From Chloroflexota bacterium (GTDB taxonomy: Bacteria; Chloroflexota; Dehalococcoidia; JACVQG01; JAHKAY01): a DNA stretch of 64,000 nt. The notes beneath the pieces are model-generated. The model searched no databases. It was given only the letters and a program-made list of their open reading frames with translations, and was not told the origin of the DNA. Each line of letters starts with the position of its first letter. The stretch's first letter is position 1. The position numbers were made by a program, and so were the translations under genes. This document shows positions 52,804-62,099 of the stretch, one piece after another. The stretch spans positions 1 through 64,000 of the forward strand of contig JAHKAY010000052.1 of assembly GCA_018825785.1 (NCBI GenBank), in the 5' to 3' direction.

Positions 52804-53910
52804 ATGGCAAGATATTTGGTGTTGCTGATGCTGGTTGTCATGCTGGGCGCATGTGCGGTGCCAACGGCTGCTCCCTCTGCGCCGGCAACGCCTTCTTTGG
52901 CAACTCCCCCACCTTCAACGCCGGGCCCGGCGGCCCCTTTGCCAGTAACGGCCTCGCCTCCACCGCCGGCCAACTCCTCTCTCGTCTCCCTGCCCTCGCT
53001 GGCTGGCGTCGTAAACCAGGTGAAGCCGGCGGTGGTAGCCATCCTCACCGAAGTCCAGCAGGCAGAGGGGGCTGGCTCGGGCTTCATCTTCCGCCCCGAT
53101 GGCTACATCCTTACCAACAACCATGTGGTGGAGGGTGCAACACAGATAACGGTGGCCCTGCCCCCCGGCTCGCGCTTTCCCCGCGGCACCACCCTCCCCG
53201 GCAAGGTGCTGGGGCAGGACCCCCTCACCGATACCGCTGTGGTCAAGGTTGAAGCCTCTGACCTGACCACGCTTCCCATGGCCAGGGCGCCGCTCCAGGT
53301 GGGGGATTGGGTCATCGCCGTGGGCAATGCCCTGGCCCTGGAAGGCGGCCCCACGGTCACCCTGGGCATTGTCAGCGCCCTGGGAAGGAGTGTGGATGAG
53401 GAAACCGGTGTAACCCTCTATGACCTCATCCAGACCGACGCTGCCATTAATCCCGGCAACTCAGGAGGCCCGCTGCTGAACCTCTCCGGGGAGGTGGTGG
53501 GCATGAATACTCTCGTTGCCGGTGGGGCCCAGGGCATCGGTTTTGCTGTGTCTGTGAATACTGTCCTCTCGGTGGTGGATGAGCTCATCCGCTTGGGGAA
53601 GGTGAACTGGCCCTGGATTGGGGTGACGGTGGGTTCAGTGACCCCAGCGGTGGCCAGCCAGCTCGGGCTGGCGGTGCAGGAGGGGGTGCTCATCCGAGAG
53701 GTTTCCCAGGGGTCCCCGGCGGAGCGGGTTGGGCTGAAGCAGAACGATGTGATAGTCCGCCTGGGGGGGGTGGATACCCCTGATTATCTAATCTTCTTAC
53801 AGGAGCTGAGGCGGCGCCGGGCAGGGGACCAAGTGGAGTTGGCCATCCGCCGGGGAAACGACTCCCTCTCGGTGACGATTACTCTCGCGGAGAGGCCCCC
53901 CAACCCCTGA
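52804..53910 (+). CDS. HtrA/DegP-like trypsin-type serine protease with PDZ domain, lipoprotein
   Basis: The ATG at 52804 (after AAGGAGG) starts a 368-residue protein; the frame is open upstream. The signal peptide has the lipobox LGAC, then a Pro/Ala linker. The catalytic triad is visible: H in NNHVVEG, D in DPLTDTAVVKV, S in INPGNSGGPL. A PDZ domain follows (~residues 265-360; GVLIREVSQGSPAERVGLKQ). It is a cell-surface or extracytoplasmic quality-control protease, next to the secreted paralogues that may be its clients (inference). Confidence 0.93.
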   Translation: MARYLVLLMLVVMLGACAVPTAAPSAPATPSLATPPPSTPGPAAPLPVTASPPPPANSSLVSLPSLAGVVNQVKPAVVAILTEVQQAEGAGSGFIFRPDGYILTNNHVVEGATQITVALPPGSRFPRGTTLPGKVLGQDPLTDTAVVKVEASDLTTLPMARAPLQVGDWVIAVGNALALEGGPTVTLGIVSALGRSVDEETGVTLYDLIQTDAAINPGNSGGPLLNLSGEVVGMNTLVAGGAQGIGFAVSVNTVLSVVDELIRLGKVNWPWIGVTVGSVTPAVASQLGLAVQEGVLIREVSQGSPAERVGLKQNDVIVRLGGVDTPDYLIFLQELRRRRAGDQVELAIRRGNDSLSVTITLAERPPNP

Positions 53911-53980
53911 GGGCAGCCACTCGCCCGACTTCTCCCCAGAGGCCCGTGGGATGTCCTCGTGGGCACCCTTTGACCAGGCC

Positions 53981-55000
53981 CTATGAGGAACCGCGCTGGT
54001 AGGTTCCGGCAAAATAGGGGCGGAGCGACGCCGCTACCTCTTCGGGAAGGTCATCCACCACGCTCACCCCGAAGAACCGTTCCAAAGGGCCGGTGTCATT
54101 GGTGTAGATTCCTCTGGGGTAGGGGCGGGAGATGAGCCTGAACTGCACCGGAAAGTAGGGCAGGGGCTCCCCCACTGCTGAGCTGAAGGACGCCAGGTTG
54201 AAGCTGCCCACCCCTATGGCCTGGTAGCCCCGCAGGACCGCTGACAGGGCCTGGCAGAAGTGCTCTGTTTCCCTTCCCTCAAGCCCGGAGAGGGGGCAGG
54301 GCCTCTTGAAGACAAAGAGCACCTCGCGGGAGCCCCGGGGGGCAAAGCTGGTCATGACGGCCACGACTTCGTTTTCCCCGATGAAGCGCTCCTTCTCCTG
54401 CCGCTCCCGTTCCACCAGCGCCTCCCAGTAGCTTGTCCCCCCCCGGAAATGTGCCTGGCTCCGTTTGAGAAGTTCCCTGAACCGGGGCAGGGGCTCCCTC
54501 TCCAGCCAGAGCTGGCTGTGGGGGTGAACGATGCTCCCTGCCGAGGGGGGCATGTAGTTCATTACATAGACCGGGTAGCGGGCGGAAGGGTCAATGGCAG
54601 AGAGCCAGAGGAAATAGTCCTGGGCCGCCAGCAGGTTGTCAATGAGCAGCCCGGGACTGAAGGCGTCCAGGGGGAGCCAGTGAGAGCGGCCCATAACCGA
54701 GACGGCTCCGTGGGAGGCGAAGGGATGAAGGTTCGGGAAGGTCACCGTCTCCCCCCTGCAAAGCCTGCCCCCGGGCAGGATGTCCTCCGGGAAGGTGGGG
54801 GTAGCCCCTTTTAGTCTCTCGGGGCAAAAGGGGCACCCCTGCTGGGAGGCGAGGGCCAGGCCCTCGGGGTCGCCGGCGCCCTGCCCCTGGCGGGGCCGCC
54901 CGGCCCGCTGGGGGTTAATGCGGGTCTGCCACCCGGTAAGGGGGTCATAGCGGAACTCCACAGAGTTTCCCGCTGGCTTTTCTTTGCGGAAGCGGACCAC
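53981..55000 (-). CDS. GalT-like nucleotidyltransferase (HIT-superfamily)
   Basis: The GTG at 55000 overlaps the stop of the upstream gene by one base (TAGTG) and has a GGAGG site, giving 339 residues. It has the GalT arrangement with a zinc-type CPFCPERL and the active-site motif HPHSQ, compared with HPHPQ in classical GalT, in SIVHPHSQLWLER. Relatives transfer UMP between hexose-1-phosphates and UDP-sugars. The exact hexose is unknown; a role with galU in nucleotide-sugar supply is possible. Confidence 0.83.
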   Translation of the reverse strand: MVRFRKEKPAGNSVEFRYDPLTGWQTRINPQRAGRPRQGQGAGDPEGLALASQQGCPFCPERLKGATPTFPEDILPGGRLCRGETVTFPNLHPFASHGAVSVMGRSHWLPLDAFSPGLLIDNLLAAQDYFLWLSAIDPSARYPVYVMNYMPPSAGSIVHPHSQLWLEREPLPRFRELLKRSQAHFRGGTSYWEALVERERQEKERFIGENEVVAVMTSFAPRGSREVLFVFKRPCPLSGLEGRETEHFCQALSAVLRGYQAIGVGSFNLASFSSAVGEPLPYFPVQFRLISRPYPRGIYTNDTGPLERFFGVSVVDDLPEEVAASLRPYFAGTYQRGSS

Positions 55001-55926
55001 TATGCACCCCTCCTGTAGTGCCGGCTCAGCTCCGAGGCGTATCTCGTCCCAAGAGTGGCGGCGTTTTCTTCCAGCCACTGGCTGAAGCGGGTGTGTCCCA
55101 GAGGGGAGGCGCTGGAGATGAGGAGGTCCGACATCAGTCCCAGGATTTCGTCCCGGGTAAGCACCACATCCTTCACCAGGTAGCCCACTAGCCTGGCCAG
55201 GGGAAGGGCCAGCCCCGGGGGAACATGAAGTAGCCTGGCTTTGCTGTGGACTTTCTTGGCGATGAGGCGGACCAGTCCGGCAAAGGTATAAACCTCGGGG
55301 CCTGCGGCGTCCAGGACCAGGTTTTCCTCCTGCTGTCCGGCCCGGACCGCCATCTCGGCCACATCTTCCACATAGACTGGCTGGAGCCGGTAGCCCCCAC
55401 TCCCGGGAATGGCAAAGAAGGGGAACCTTCTGAGGAGCCAGGCGATGTTGTTGACCAGGATGTCCTCCACCCCGAAGATGACGGTGGGGCGGAGGATGGC
55501 GTAGGAGAGCTTTGAACGGGCAATAATCTTCTCCACCTGCGCCTTGCCCCTGAAATAGGGGAGGGGTGAGTCCTCGGAGGGGTTGGTGATGCTGATATGG
55601 ACCAGCCTTCGGACGCCGGCTTCCTCCGCCGCCCTGACGAGGGTCTTTGTGTTCTCCACGGCCCTATCAAAGCTGACTTCCCCCCGGGGAAAGCGGACCC
55701 AGTAGGTATTATAGAGGGTGGTCGCCCCCAGCAGGGTCTCCCGGAGTTCCCGTGGCTCATCGAAATTGAGGGGGAAGGCCTTAACCTGGTCGCCGAAAGG
55801 GCTTTCCCTGTGGGGGTGCCCGGTGATGGTTATGACCTTTTTCCCCATAGAGAGGAGCCGGCGGGCTATATATTTGCCGGTGTAGCCATAGGCCCCCGTG
55901 ACCACGACAAGCTCCCCGTCTAGCAT
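55000..55926 (-). CDS. NAD(P)-dependent SDR / NDUFA9-like epimerase-type protein
   Basis: A 308-residue Rossmann protein with VVTGAYGYTGKYIARRLL (dinucleotide binding) and a YFRGK motif in place of the usual YxxxK. Then come AILRPTVIFGVEDILVNN and a C-terminal region with QPVYVEDVAEMAV. Such atypical extended SDRs include sugar epimerases and quinone-related proteins. It is transcribed with the GalT-like gene, which overlaps its stop by one base. Substrate unknown. Confidence 0.83.
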   Translation of the reverse strand: MLDGELVVVTGAYGYTGKYIARRLLSMGKKVITITGHPHRESPFGDQVKAFPLNFDEPRELRETLLGATTLYNTYWVRFPRGEVSFDRAVENTKTLVRAAEEAGVRRLVHISITNPSEDSPLPYFRGKAQVEKIIARSKLSYAILRPTVIFGVEDILVNNIAWLLRRFPFFAIPGSGGYRLQPVYVEDVAEMAVRAGQQEENLVLDAAGPEVYTFAGLVRLIAKKVHSKARLLHVPPGLALPLARLVGYLVKDVVLTRDEILGLMSDLLISSASPLGHTRFSQWLEENAATLGTRYASELSRHYRRGA

Positions 55927-55963
55927 AGCCGAGCTATGGCTTTAGCGAAAGGTTGGCGAGACT

Positions 55964-57475
55964 CTAGAGGGGGTCAATTTGACGGGGCACTGCCACCCGG
56001 GTCCTGTTGTAAGCGTCCACCATCTTGCGGAAATGGAAACCGTAGCCCGCCAGGACCATGGATACCCCCAGAAAATAGGGATGCCTGAACAAGGTGGAAA
56101 AGAGGAGCTTCCAGAAATACCTCCTCCCCGGCTGTCTTATCCCCAGAGTCCATACAAGCTTGATGAAGGCGGGAAGGGTATAGGAAGGGAATCTGACCTT
56201 CTTCTGCCTGGGCCTGTATTCCCTCAGGAAGGCCTTTATCCGCTCATAGTATTGTTTGGGCGAATAGATAGTGTTGATGACCTGGCGATAGCCATTGAGT
56301 AGCGTCTCGGCCTTCATCTTTGGAACGAAGTTTGTGGTGGTGATGTCCCCCGTTATCTCCTCCACCAGGCGGTTCTCTTTCTTGAGGCGCTGGTACAGCT
56401 TGGTGCCCCGGGGGGCGTTCAGCAAACCCACCATCGCTGCTACAATCCCGCTTTTCTGGATAAAACTTATCTGCTTTTCAAAAATGGAGGGGGGGTCATT
56501 ATCAAAGCCGACTATAAAGCCTCCATAGACCTGCATGCCGTAGTTCTGAATCTTCTTGACCGAGGCCAGCAGGTCCAGGTTACGGTTATGTTGCTTGCCG
56601 CATTCCACCAGGCTGTCATCATTCGGGGTCTCGATGCCTATAAACACCGTGTTAAACCCCACCTCCGCCATCAGGCGCATGAGCTCCTCATCGTTGGCCA
56701 GGTTTATAGATACCTGGGTAGAGAAGGTAAAGGGATTTCCTTTCTCCTCCATCCATCCTTTCATAGCGGGCAGGATTTCTGCCCTTACCTTCCGCTTGTT
56801 GCCTATGAAGTTATCGTCCACCACAAACATCCCGCCCCGCCAGCCCTGCCGGTATATTGCGTCAAGCTCCGCCAGCAGCTGGTCCTTGTCTTTGGTCCGG
56901 GGCCTGTGCCCGTTGAGGACGACGATATCGCAGAACTCACAGTCAAAGGGGCAGCCCCGGGAATACTGGACGCTCATGAGGGCGTAGTGCTTCATATCCA
57001 CCAGCTCCCACAGGGGGACAGGGGTCCTGGCAATGTCCGGCCACTCGCTACTTGTATAAGTAGGTCTGGCATTGCCCATTTCCAGGTCCTTCAAGAAGGC
57101 CGGCAGGATGGCTTCGGCCTCGCCGAGCACAAAGTGGTCCACGCCCTTAAACTGGTCATGCCCGGTGGTGAACAGAGGGCCTCCGGCCACAACCTTGACC
57201 TTCAGCCGGTTGCACCTGCGGATGACATCCTGCACCGACTCTTTCTGTATGGACATGGCGCTGATAAGGACATAGTCGGCCCAGCGGATGTCCTCGTCCT
57301 TCAGGGCCTTGACATTCATATCCACGAGCCTTTTCGGCCACTCGTGGGGGAGCATGGCGGCCACCGTAAGCAGGCCCAGGGGCGGGTAGGCCGCCTTCTT
57401 AGAGATAAACCCCAGGGCATGTCTGAAGCTCCAGAAGGTATCCGGATACCGGGGATAGACCAGCAGTACTTTCAA
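55964..57475 (-). CDS. B12-binding-domain radical SAM protein (DUF4070 type)
   Basis: A 503-residue protein: an N-terminal cobalamin-type Rossmann domain (residues ~1-150, LLVYPRYPDTFWSFRHAL), a radical SAM core with CPFDCEFC in SRGCPFDCEFCDIVV, and a DUF4070-type C-terminal region. Related enzymes modify lipids (hopanoids) or other hydrophobic substrates; the substrate here is not evident. It stands alone, with no visible B12 riboswitch. Confidence 0.88.
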   Translation of the reverse strand: MKVLLVYPRYPDTFWSFRHALGFISKKAAYPPLGLLTVAAMLPHEWPKRLVDMNVKALKDEDIRWADYVLISAMSIQKESVQDVIRRCNRLKVKVVAGGPLFTTGHDQFKGVDHFVLGEAEAILPAFLKDLEMGNARPTYTSSEWPDIARTPVPLWELVDMKHYALMSVQYSRGCPFDCEFCDIVVLNGHRPRTKDKDQLLAELDAIYRQGWRGGMFVVDDNFIGNKRKVRAEILPAMKGWMEEKGNPFTFSTQVSINLANDEELMRLMAEVGFNTVFIGIETPNDDSLVECGKQHNRNLDLLASVKKIQNYGMQVYGGFIVGFDNDPPSIFEKQISFIQKSGIVAAMVGLLNAPRGTKLYQRLKKENRLVEEITGDITTTNFVPKMKAETLLNGYRQVINTIYSPKQYYERIKAFLREYRPRQKKVRFPSYTLPAFIKLVWTLGIRQPGRRYFWKLLFSTLFRHPYFLGVSMVLAGYGFHFRKMVDAYNRTRVAVPRQIDPL

Positions 57476-57604
57476 ATTCTCTCCTTGGCTTAAGCTGTCT
57501 CCAATTTCGCTCAGTATAGCACTTGATTGTCTGGTGGTAAATGGTCTGTCCCTTTGCTGGCAGCGACTTTTTCACCAAGAACTACGGTAGGTGAAGAGTT
57601 ACCT

Positions 57605-58819
57605 TCAGCTCCCGTGCTCTAGCCTGAATCCTTTCTCAGTGAAAACCTTCAGGCAAGCATCTGCCACCCGGGGGTCATAAAGGATGCCCCTATGCCGCGA
57701 GATTTCCTCTAATGCCTTGTCCATACCGAGAGCCGGTCTGAAGGGGCGGTGGGAACACATGGCCTCAACCACGTCGGCCACACCCAAGACCCTCGCCTCC
57801 AGAATGATGTCTTCGCCAGAAAGACCTGCAGGATAGCCAGACCCGTCTAACCTCTCGTGGTGCTGGAGTATTGCCTGGGCAACCGGCCAGGGGAATTCTA
57901 TTCCTTTCACTATGTCGTATCCCGCCTCGGAGTGAGCCCTGATTAGGGACATTTCTACGCCGGCCAGCGCCCCGGGCTTGTTTAGAATCTCGGCTGGTAC
58001 ATACATCTTGCCAATGTCATGAAGAGTCCCAGCCACACGGATTCCATCTATCTGCACCTCGGGGAGGCCCATCTGCCCGGCTATAGCACAGGCCAGCAGG
58101 GTCACACGCTGCTGATGGCCTGCTGTGTAAGGGTCCCTCTTTTCAGCTACTGATGCCAGGGCACTGACCATTCCCTCCAATATTGTCCCCAACTTCCCAT
58201 TCTGCATCTCATGCCAGCTTCGTTTGAGTGCTTCTTCCGTCGCCCGCTTATGCCCGAGATTTTCAATGACCTCCCACTTACCTTGCCGCTTGATAAGAGT
58301 CCCTTGATGGTTGCTGGACGCATCGATTATCTGGTATGCCAAACATTTATCGAGAGAATGCGAACAAATGACAACAATCCGATGTTTGCCAATAATATTG
58401 TCTAGTGTTGCTTCATAGTCAGCGAATGCTCTCCAATCCTCTTCTTCAAGCCAAGAGGTGTCCCCGGCCACGCGAACCCCAGTAAATCCTCTTTCTACAG
58501 CTTGTCTCTCTTTCTTGAACCAATCCTGCAGCGTCTCATCTTGGTCGAATTTCCTTGAGTTGGTGTAACACTCTCTGGCGTCGACTATCTCTATTTGGCC
58601 CCCCTTGACATATTCGTCCAGATTCATCACTGCCTTTGCTAGTGCTGCCTTTGCGGCCGCAACTCCAAGGAACTCTGAAGTAGCCCAAATGCAGAGCTGT
58701 CCCCTTTTTAACCCTTCTTCCCAGTAAGGTATCAAAATATCAAGCAGGTCTTCTTGTATCTTGTAGAATAGGCACAGGTGCGTGCCCCAGGAGACATTGC
58801 CTACCACCCCAACCCCCAT
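57605..58819 (-). CDS. MEDS-domain/HD-GYP c-di-GMP phosphodiesterase
   Basis: A 404-residue protein. Residues ~8-180 match the MEDS sensory domain (GTHLCLFYKIQEDLLDILIP, GLKRGQLCIWAT). Residues ~210-400 are HD-GYP with intact metal residues (GTLHDIGKMYVP) and HHERLDGSGYPAGL, so hydrolysis of c-di-GMP is likely. The start follows AAGGAGG. This contrasts with the degenerate pair at 7.5-10 kb, and may be the active c-di-GMP hydrolase of the region. Confidence 0.9.
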   Translation of the reverse strand: MGVGVVGNVSWGTHLCLFYKIQEDLLDILIPYWEEGLKRGQLCIWATSEFLGVAAAKAALAKAVMNLDEYVKGGQIEIVDARECYTNSRKFDQDETLQDWFKKERQAVERGFTGVRVAGDTSWLEEEDWRAFADYEATLDNIIGKHRIVVICSHSLDKCLAYQIIDASSNHQGTLIKRQGKWEVIENLGHKRATEEALKRSWHEMQNGKLGTILEGMVSALASVAEKRDPYTAGHQQRVTLLACAIAGQMGLPEVQIDGIRVAGTLHDIGKMYVPAEILNKPGALAGVEMSLIRAHSEAGYDIVKGIEFPWPVAQAILQHHERLDGSGYPAGLSGEDIILEARVLGVADVVEAMCSHRPFRPALGMDKALEEISRHRGILYDPRVADACLKVFTEKGFRLEHGS

Positions 58820-58838
58820 CTTCCTCAGACCTCCTTCC

Positions 58839-59033
58839 TCAGCCTTCCACCAATTCGGCCTCTTGAAGGCACTGCCCCCCCGCCTCCGCAGTATTTGTGA
58901 AGCAATTTACGCACACTGGGAGGCATTTGTCAAGTTCTGCTAGAGTTCGGTCCCAATGGTCCGCCCCAGCGGGACCACAAGACTGGCCCAATTGGGCCAT
59001 GACGGGGCAACGCCTCGGTAGTGGGCAGCTCAA
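58839..59033 (-). CDS. Possible small cysteine-rich protein
   Basis: A TTG-started frame of 64 residues with the stretch DKCLPVCVNCF and further cysteines, upstream of the MEDS-HD-GYP gene on the same strand. It has no ribosome site and I do not recognise it. Composition looks protein-like, but the region may be non-coding. Confidence 0.3.
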   Translation of the reverse strand: MSCPLPRRCPVMAQLGQSCGPAGADHWDRTLAELDKCLPVCVNCFTNTAEAGGQCLQEAELVEG

Positions 59034-59208
59034 GGCCTTAGAGGTCGGAGCCTCTGGGTCATGAAGGGGGCAGGCATGAGCGCCTGGGTCAGGGAGAAGA
59101 GCTGGAAGTCCTATGAACCTTCCCTCTTTTGGGGGATAGGCGTGAGAACAAGACCTCTCACATAATAGAGCTGTTGACCGCAGTCAGGTCTTGGCGTGGA
59201 GGGGGAAT

Positions 59209-59400
59209 ATGTGGCCACTGAAAGGGGTTCTCACCGAAGAGCAAGAGGCAGACGGGTTCAAGGCCTTTGAGGACGAGGAGTTTGTCTACATTAGAAGAGG
59301 GTTCGGAGAGGTTTGCCTCACTCTTAGCTCCCAGGCAACAAGGGAATCCATTAGAGAAGCGGTAGAGAGGCTCCGACGCGGGCCCCCCCCCAGCGCCTGA
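59209..59400 (+). CDS. Small hypothetical protein
   Basis: The ATG at 59209, behind GGAGGGGG, gives a 63-residue acidic/charged protein (GVLTEEQEADGFKAFEDEEF) without membrane segment. No family recognised. The spacing of the ribosome site supports it as real. Confidence 0.5.
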   Translation: MWPLKGVLTEEQEADGFKAFEDEEFVYIRRGFGEVCLTLSSQATRESIREAVERLRRGPPPSA

Positions 59401-59489
59401 CTTGTTCTGAGTATCTATGCCTCCCCATCCAAAGACTCACTAATGCTTCTCTAGTAACATAACTACTTTCTTTGTCCACTGCGTCCGTC

Positions 59490-60476
59490 TTACAAGATGA
59501 CCATACAGTCGCCGAAGCTGTAGAAGCGGTAGCGGAGCTGGATGGCCTCTTCGTAGGCCCTCTTCAGCAGGGCTTCTCCGCAGAAGGCGTTTACCAAGAG
59601 CAAATGCGTGGAGCGGGGGAGGTGGAAGTTGGTCACCAGGGCGGAGATGGCCCCGAAAACATGGCCGGGAGATATGAAAAGCCGTGTCCGGCCCTGGAAG
59701 GGGCCTATGGCCTCGGGGGTGGAGGCCTGCTCCAGCAGGCGGGTGGTGGTGGTGCCTACGGCGATAATCCTCCTCCCCTCTTTGCGGGCACGGGTGAGGG
59801 CCTGGGCGGCGTGGGGGGGGATTTCACCGTATTCCTGGGGGAGGTTTTCCCCTTCCCCGGCGGGGCGGAAGGAGCCCGGGCCGATGTGGAGGGTGACGGA
59901 GACTGTCTCTATCCCCTTCGCCTTTATTTTTTCCAGGAGCTCCGGGGTGAAGTGGAGGCCGGCGGTGGGGGCGGCCAGGCCCCCCGGTTTCCGGGCGAAG
60001 ACCGTCTGGTAGCGCTCGGGGTCCTGGAGCGGGGTGTGGATGTAGGGGGGAAGGGGTACCTGCCCCGCCTCCAGGACCGCTGCCCCCGGGGGGAACCTCA
60101 GCCAACGGGTGCCATCGGGCTCCCTGCCCGCTACCTCGGCCTCCATACCCCCGAAGATAGCCCTGGCCCCCACCGGCAGGCGCTTCCCCGGTCTCACCAT
60201 GGCCCGCCACAGGCCGTCCCCTTCCTCCTTCAGCAGCAGGGCTTCTACCCGGCCCCCGGTCTCTTTCTTGTGGCCCAGGAGGCGGGCGGGGAGGACCCGG
60301 GTATCGTTGAGCACCAGGACATCCCCCCCCCGGAGGTAGCCAGGCAGGTCATAGAAATAGCGGTGCTCTATCTGGCCGGTATCCCGGAAGAGGACCATCA
60401 GGCGGGAGTGGTCCCGGGGCTGGGCCGGGGTCTGGGCGATGAGCTCTCTGGGGAGAGAAAAATCAACGAAGGCCAT
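59490..60476 (-). CDS. queA: S-adenosylmethionine:tRNA ribosyltransferase-isomerase
   Basis: A 328-residue enzyme that makes epoxyqueuosine in tRNA, using SAM as ribosyl donor. QueA motifs are DFSLPRELIAQTPAQPRDHSRL, GDVLVLNDTRVLPARLLG, KPGGLAAPTAGLHFT and IAVGTTTTRLLE. Its ATG at 60476 lies ~2 bases after the predicted transcription start, so the mRNA is leaderless. It is divergent from ffh. Confidence 0.96.
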   Translation of the reverse strand: MAFVDFSLPRELIAQTPAQPRDHSRLMVLFRDTGQIEHRYFYDLPGYLRGGDVLVLNDTRVLPARLLGHKKETGGRVEALLLKEEGDGLWRAMVRPGKRLPVGARAIFGGMEAEVAGREPDGTRWLRFPPGAAVLEAGQVPLPPYIHTPLQDPERYQTVFARKPGGLAAPTAGLHFTPELLEKIKAKGIETVSVTLHIGPGSFRPAGEGENLPQEYGEIPPHAAQALTRARKEGRRIIAVGTTTTRLLEQASTPEAIGPFQGRTRLFISPGHVFGAISALVTNFHLPRSTHLLLVNAFCGEALLKRAYEEAIQLRYRFYSFGDCMVIL

Positions 60477-60484
60477 TTTGGACT

Positions 60485-60527
60485 ATTCTAATGGGGCCTC
60501 TTGCCGGTGGCAACATTAGGGTAAAAT
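60485..60527. promoter_or_regulatory. Divergent queA/ffh promoters sharing a palindromic -35
   Basis: The palindrome TTGCCGGTGGCAA (60501-60513) supplies the -35 of both genes. On the minus strand, TTGCCA (60513-60508) is 17 bp from TAGAAT (60490-60485). On the plus strand, TTGCCG (60501-60506) is 15 bp from TAAAAT (60522-60527). Both -10s sit only ~8 bp from the start codon, so both genes look leaderless. Confidence 0.65.
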
Positions 60528-60534
60528 AGAGGGG

Positions 60535-61851
60535 ATGTTTGAGGTCCTTTCGGAAAGGCTGGGAGAGGTCTTCCGCCGGCTGGCGGGGAAGGGCAAGCTC
60601 TCGGAGAAGGACATCGAGGAGGGCCTGCGCCAGGTGCGTCTGGCCCTTCTGGAGGCCGATGTCAACCTGAAGGTGGTCAAGGAGTTCACCGCCCGGGTGA
60701 GGGAGAGGTGTCTGAAAGCTGAGGTGCTGGAGCACCTATCCCCGGCCCAGCAGGTGGTGAAGATAGTCTATGAGGAGCTGGTGGGCCTGCTGGGGGAGAG
60801 GGCCCCCCTGAGCCCCGCCCCCCACCCGCCGTCGGTCCTGATGCTGGTGGGGCTTCAGGGCTCGGGCAAGACCACCACCGCCGCCAAGCTGGCCCTCCAT
60901 CTCCGGCGGCAGGGGCAACGCTCTTTGCTGGTGCCCCTGGACCCCCGCCGTCCCGCCGCCCGGGAACAGCTCATGGTGCTGGGCCGCCAGCTCAATGTCC
61001 CTGTCCTGGAGGACCAGGCCCCCCTGGAGGCCCTGGCGGGGCTGGCGCTTGAGAGGGCCGGGGGGCTGGGGGTGGGCTGGGTCATCGCCGATACGGCGGG
61101 GAGGCTCCACATCGACCAGGAGCTGATGGGGGAGCTGAGGGAGATAAGGGACAGGCTCCGCCCTTCTGAGGTGCTCCTGGTGGTGGATGCCATGACGGGG
61201 CAGGACGGGGTGAGGGTGGCCGAGGAGTTCCACCGGGAGGTGGGGCTGACGGGGGTCATCCTCACCAAGATGGACGGGGATGCCCGGGGAGGGGTGGCCC
61301 TCTCCGTGCGTTCGGTAACCGGCGTGCCCATCAAGTTCCTGGGGACGGGGGAGAAGACCGAGGCCCTGGAGCTCTTCTACCCCGACCGCCTGGCCTCCCG
61401 CATACTGGGGATGGGGGACGTCCTCACCCTTATTGAGAAGGCCCAGGATGCCTGGGACGAGAAGAAGCTCCAGGAGGTGGAGAAGAAGCTCAAGAAGGGG
61501 GAGCTGGACCTGGGGGACCTGGTGGAGCAACTGGAGCAGCTCCAGAAGATGGGGCCCGTCTCGCAGATTCTGGGGATGGTCCCCGGCCTGGGGGCCCTGG
61601 CCTCCCGCCTGCCACAGGGCCAAGAGGACAAACTCAAGAGGATGAAGGCAATCATCCAGTCCATGACCCCCCAGGAGAGGCGGACCCCCGAGATGATAGA
61701 CGGCAGCCGGAGGCGGCGGATAGCCCGGGGGAGCGGCACCACCCCCCAGGAGGTGAACCAGCTCCTGAACCAGTTCCGCCAGATGCAGAAGCTGGTCCGG
61801 CAGATGGGCCGGGGAAAGGGACTTCTGTCCATGTTTAAAGGGGGCCCCTAG
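60535..61851 (+). CDS. ffh: Signal recognition particle protein Ffh
   Basis: A 438-residue GTPase that targets nascent membrane proteins: N domain, G domain (GLQGSGKTTTAAKLA, DTAGRLHID, TKMDGDARGG) and methionine-rich M domain (GKGLLSMFKGGP end), which binds 4.5S RNA. The ATG at 60535 is ~7 bases after the putative -10. It is divergent from queA. Confidence 0.97.
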   Translation: MFEVLSERLGEVFRRLAGKGKLSEKDIEEGLRQVRLALLEADVNLKVVKEFTARVRERCLKAEVLEHLSPAQQVVKIVYEELVGLLGERAPLSPAPHPPSVLMLVGLQGSGKTTTAAKLALHLRRQGQRSLLVPLDPRRPAAREQLMVLGRQLNVPVLEDQAPLEALAGLALERAGGLGVGWVIADTAGRLHIDQELMGELREIRDRLRPSEVLLVVDAMTGQDGVRVAEEFHREVGLTGVILTKMDGDARGGVALSVRSVTGVPIKFLGTGEKTEALELFYPDRLASRILGMGDVLTLIEKAQDAWDEKKLQEVEKKLKKGELDLGDLVEQLEQLQKMGPVSQILGMVPGLGALASRLPQGQEDKLKRMKAIIQSMTPQERRTPEMIDGSRRRRIARGSGTTPQEVNQLLNQFRQMQKLVRQMGRGKGLLSMFKGGP

Positions 61852-62099
61852 CGCTCGCAAGATTACATCGTGTTACAGGACGTGTTTGAACATGACGCTA
61901 TCTTGTGCACCGCCCTCCACTCTAATGGGCATTGGGCGGAATGTCTTGCTCTTCCTTATGGTTTGACAAACCTCCAATTCCATGGTACGCTAGGAACACC
62001 GGTAGTGGTTTGCAAGTCCGAAGCTGCGGAAGTTCTCACAAACTGCCCAGGCCATGGATGACCAAACTGGAACCGAGTCTTATAGAAAGGAGGTCATCC

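Noticed and set aside
55964-57604. B12 riboswitch upstream of the B12-radical SAM gene
   Set aside because: Only ~130 bp separate it from the next gene, and no cobalamin-box sequence is recognisable.
60736-61860. Long minus-strand frame opposite ffh
   Set aside because: Composition is Leu/His/Pro-rich and shows no domain; ffh is unambiguous.
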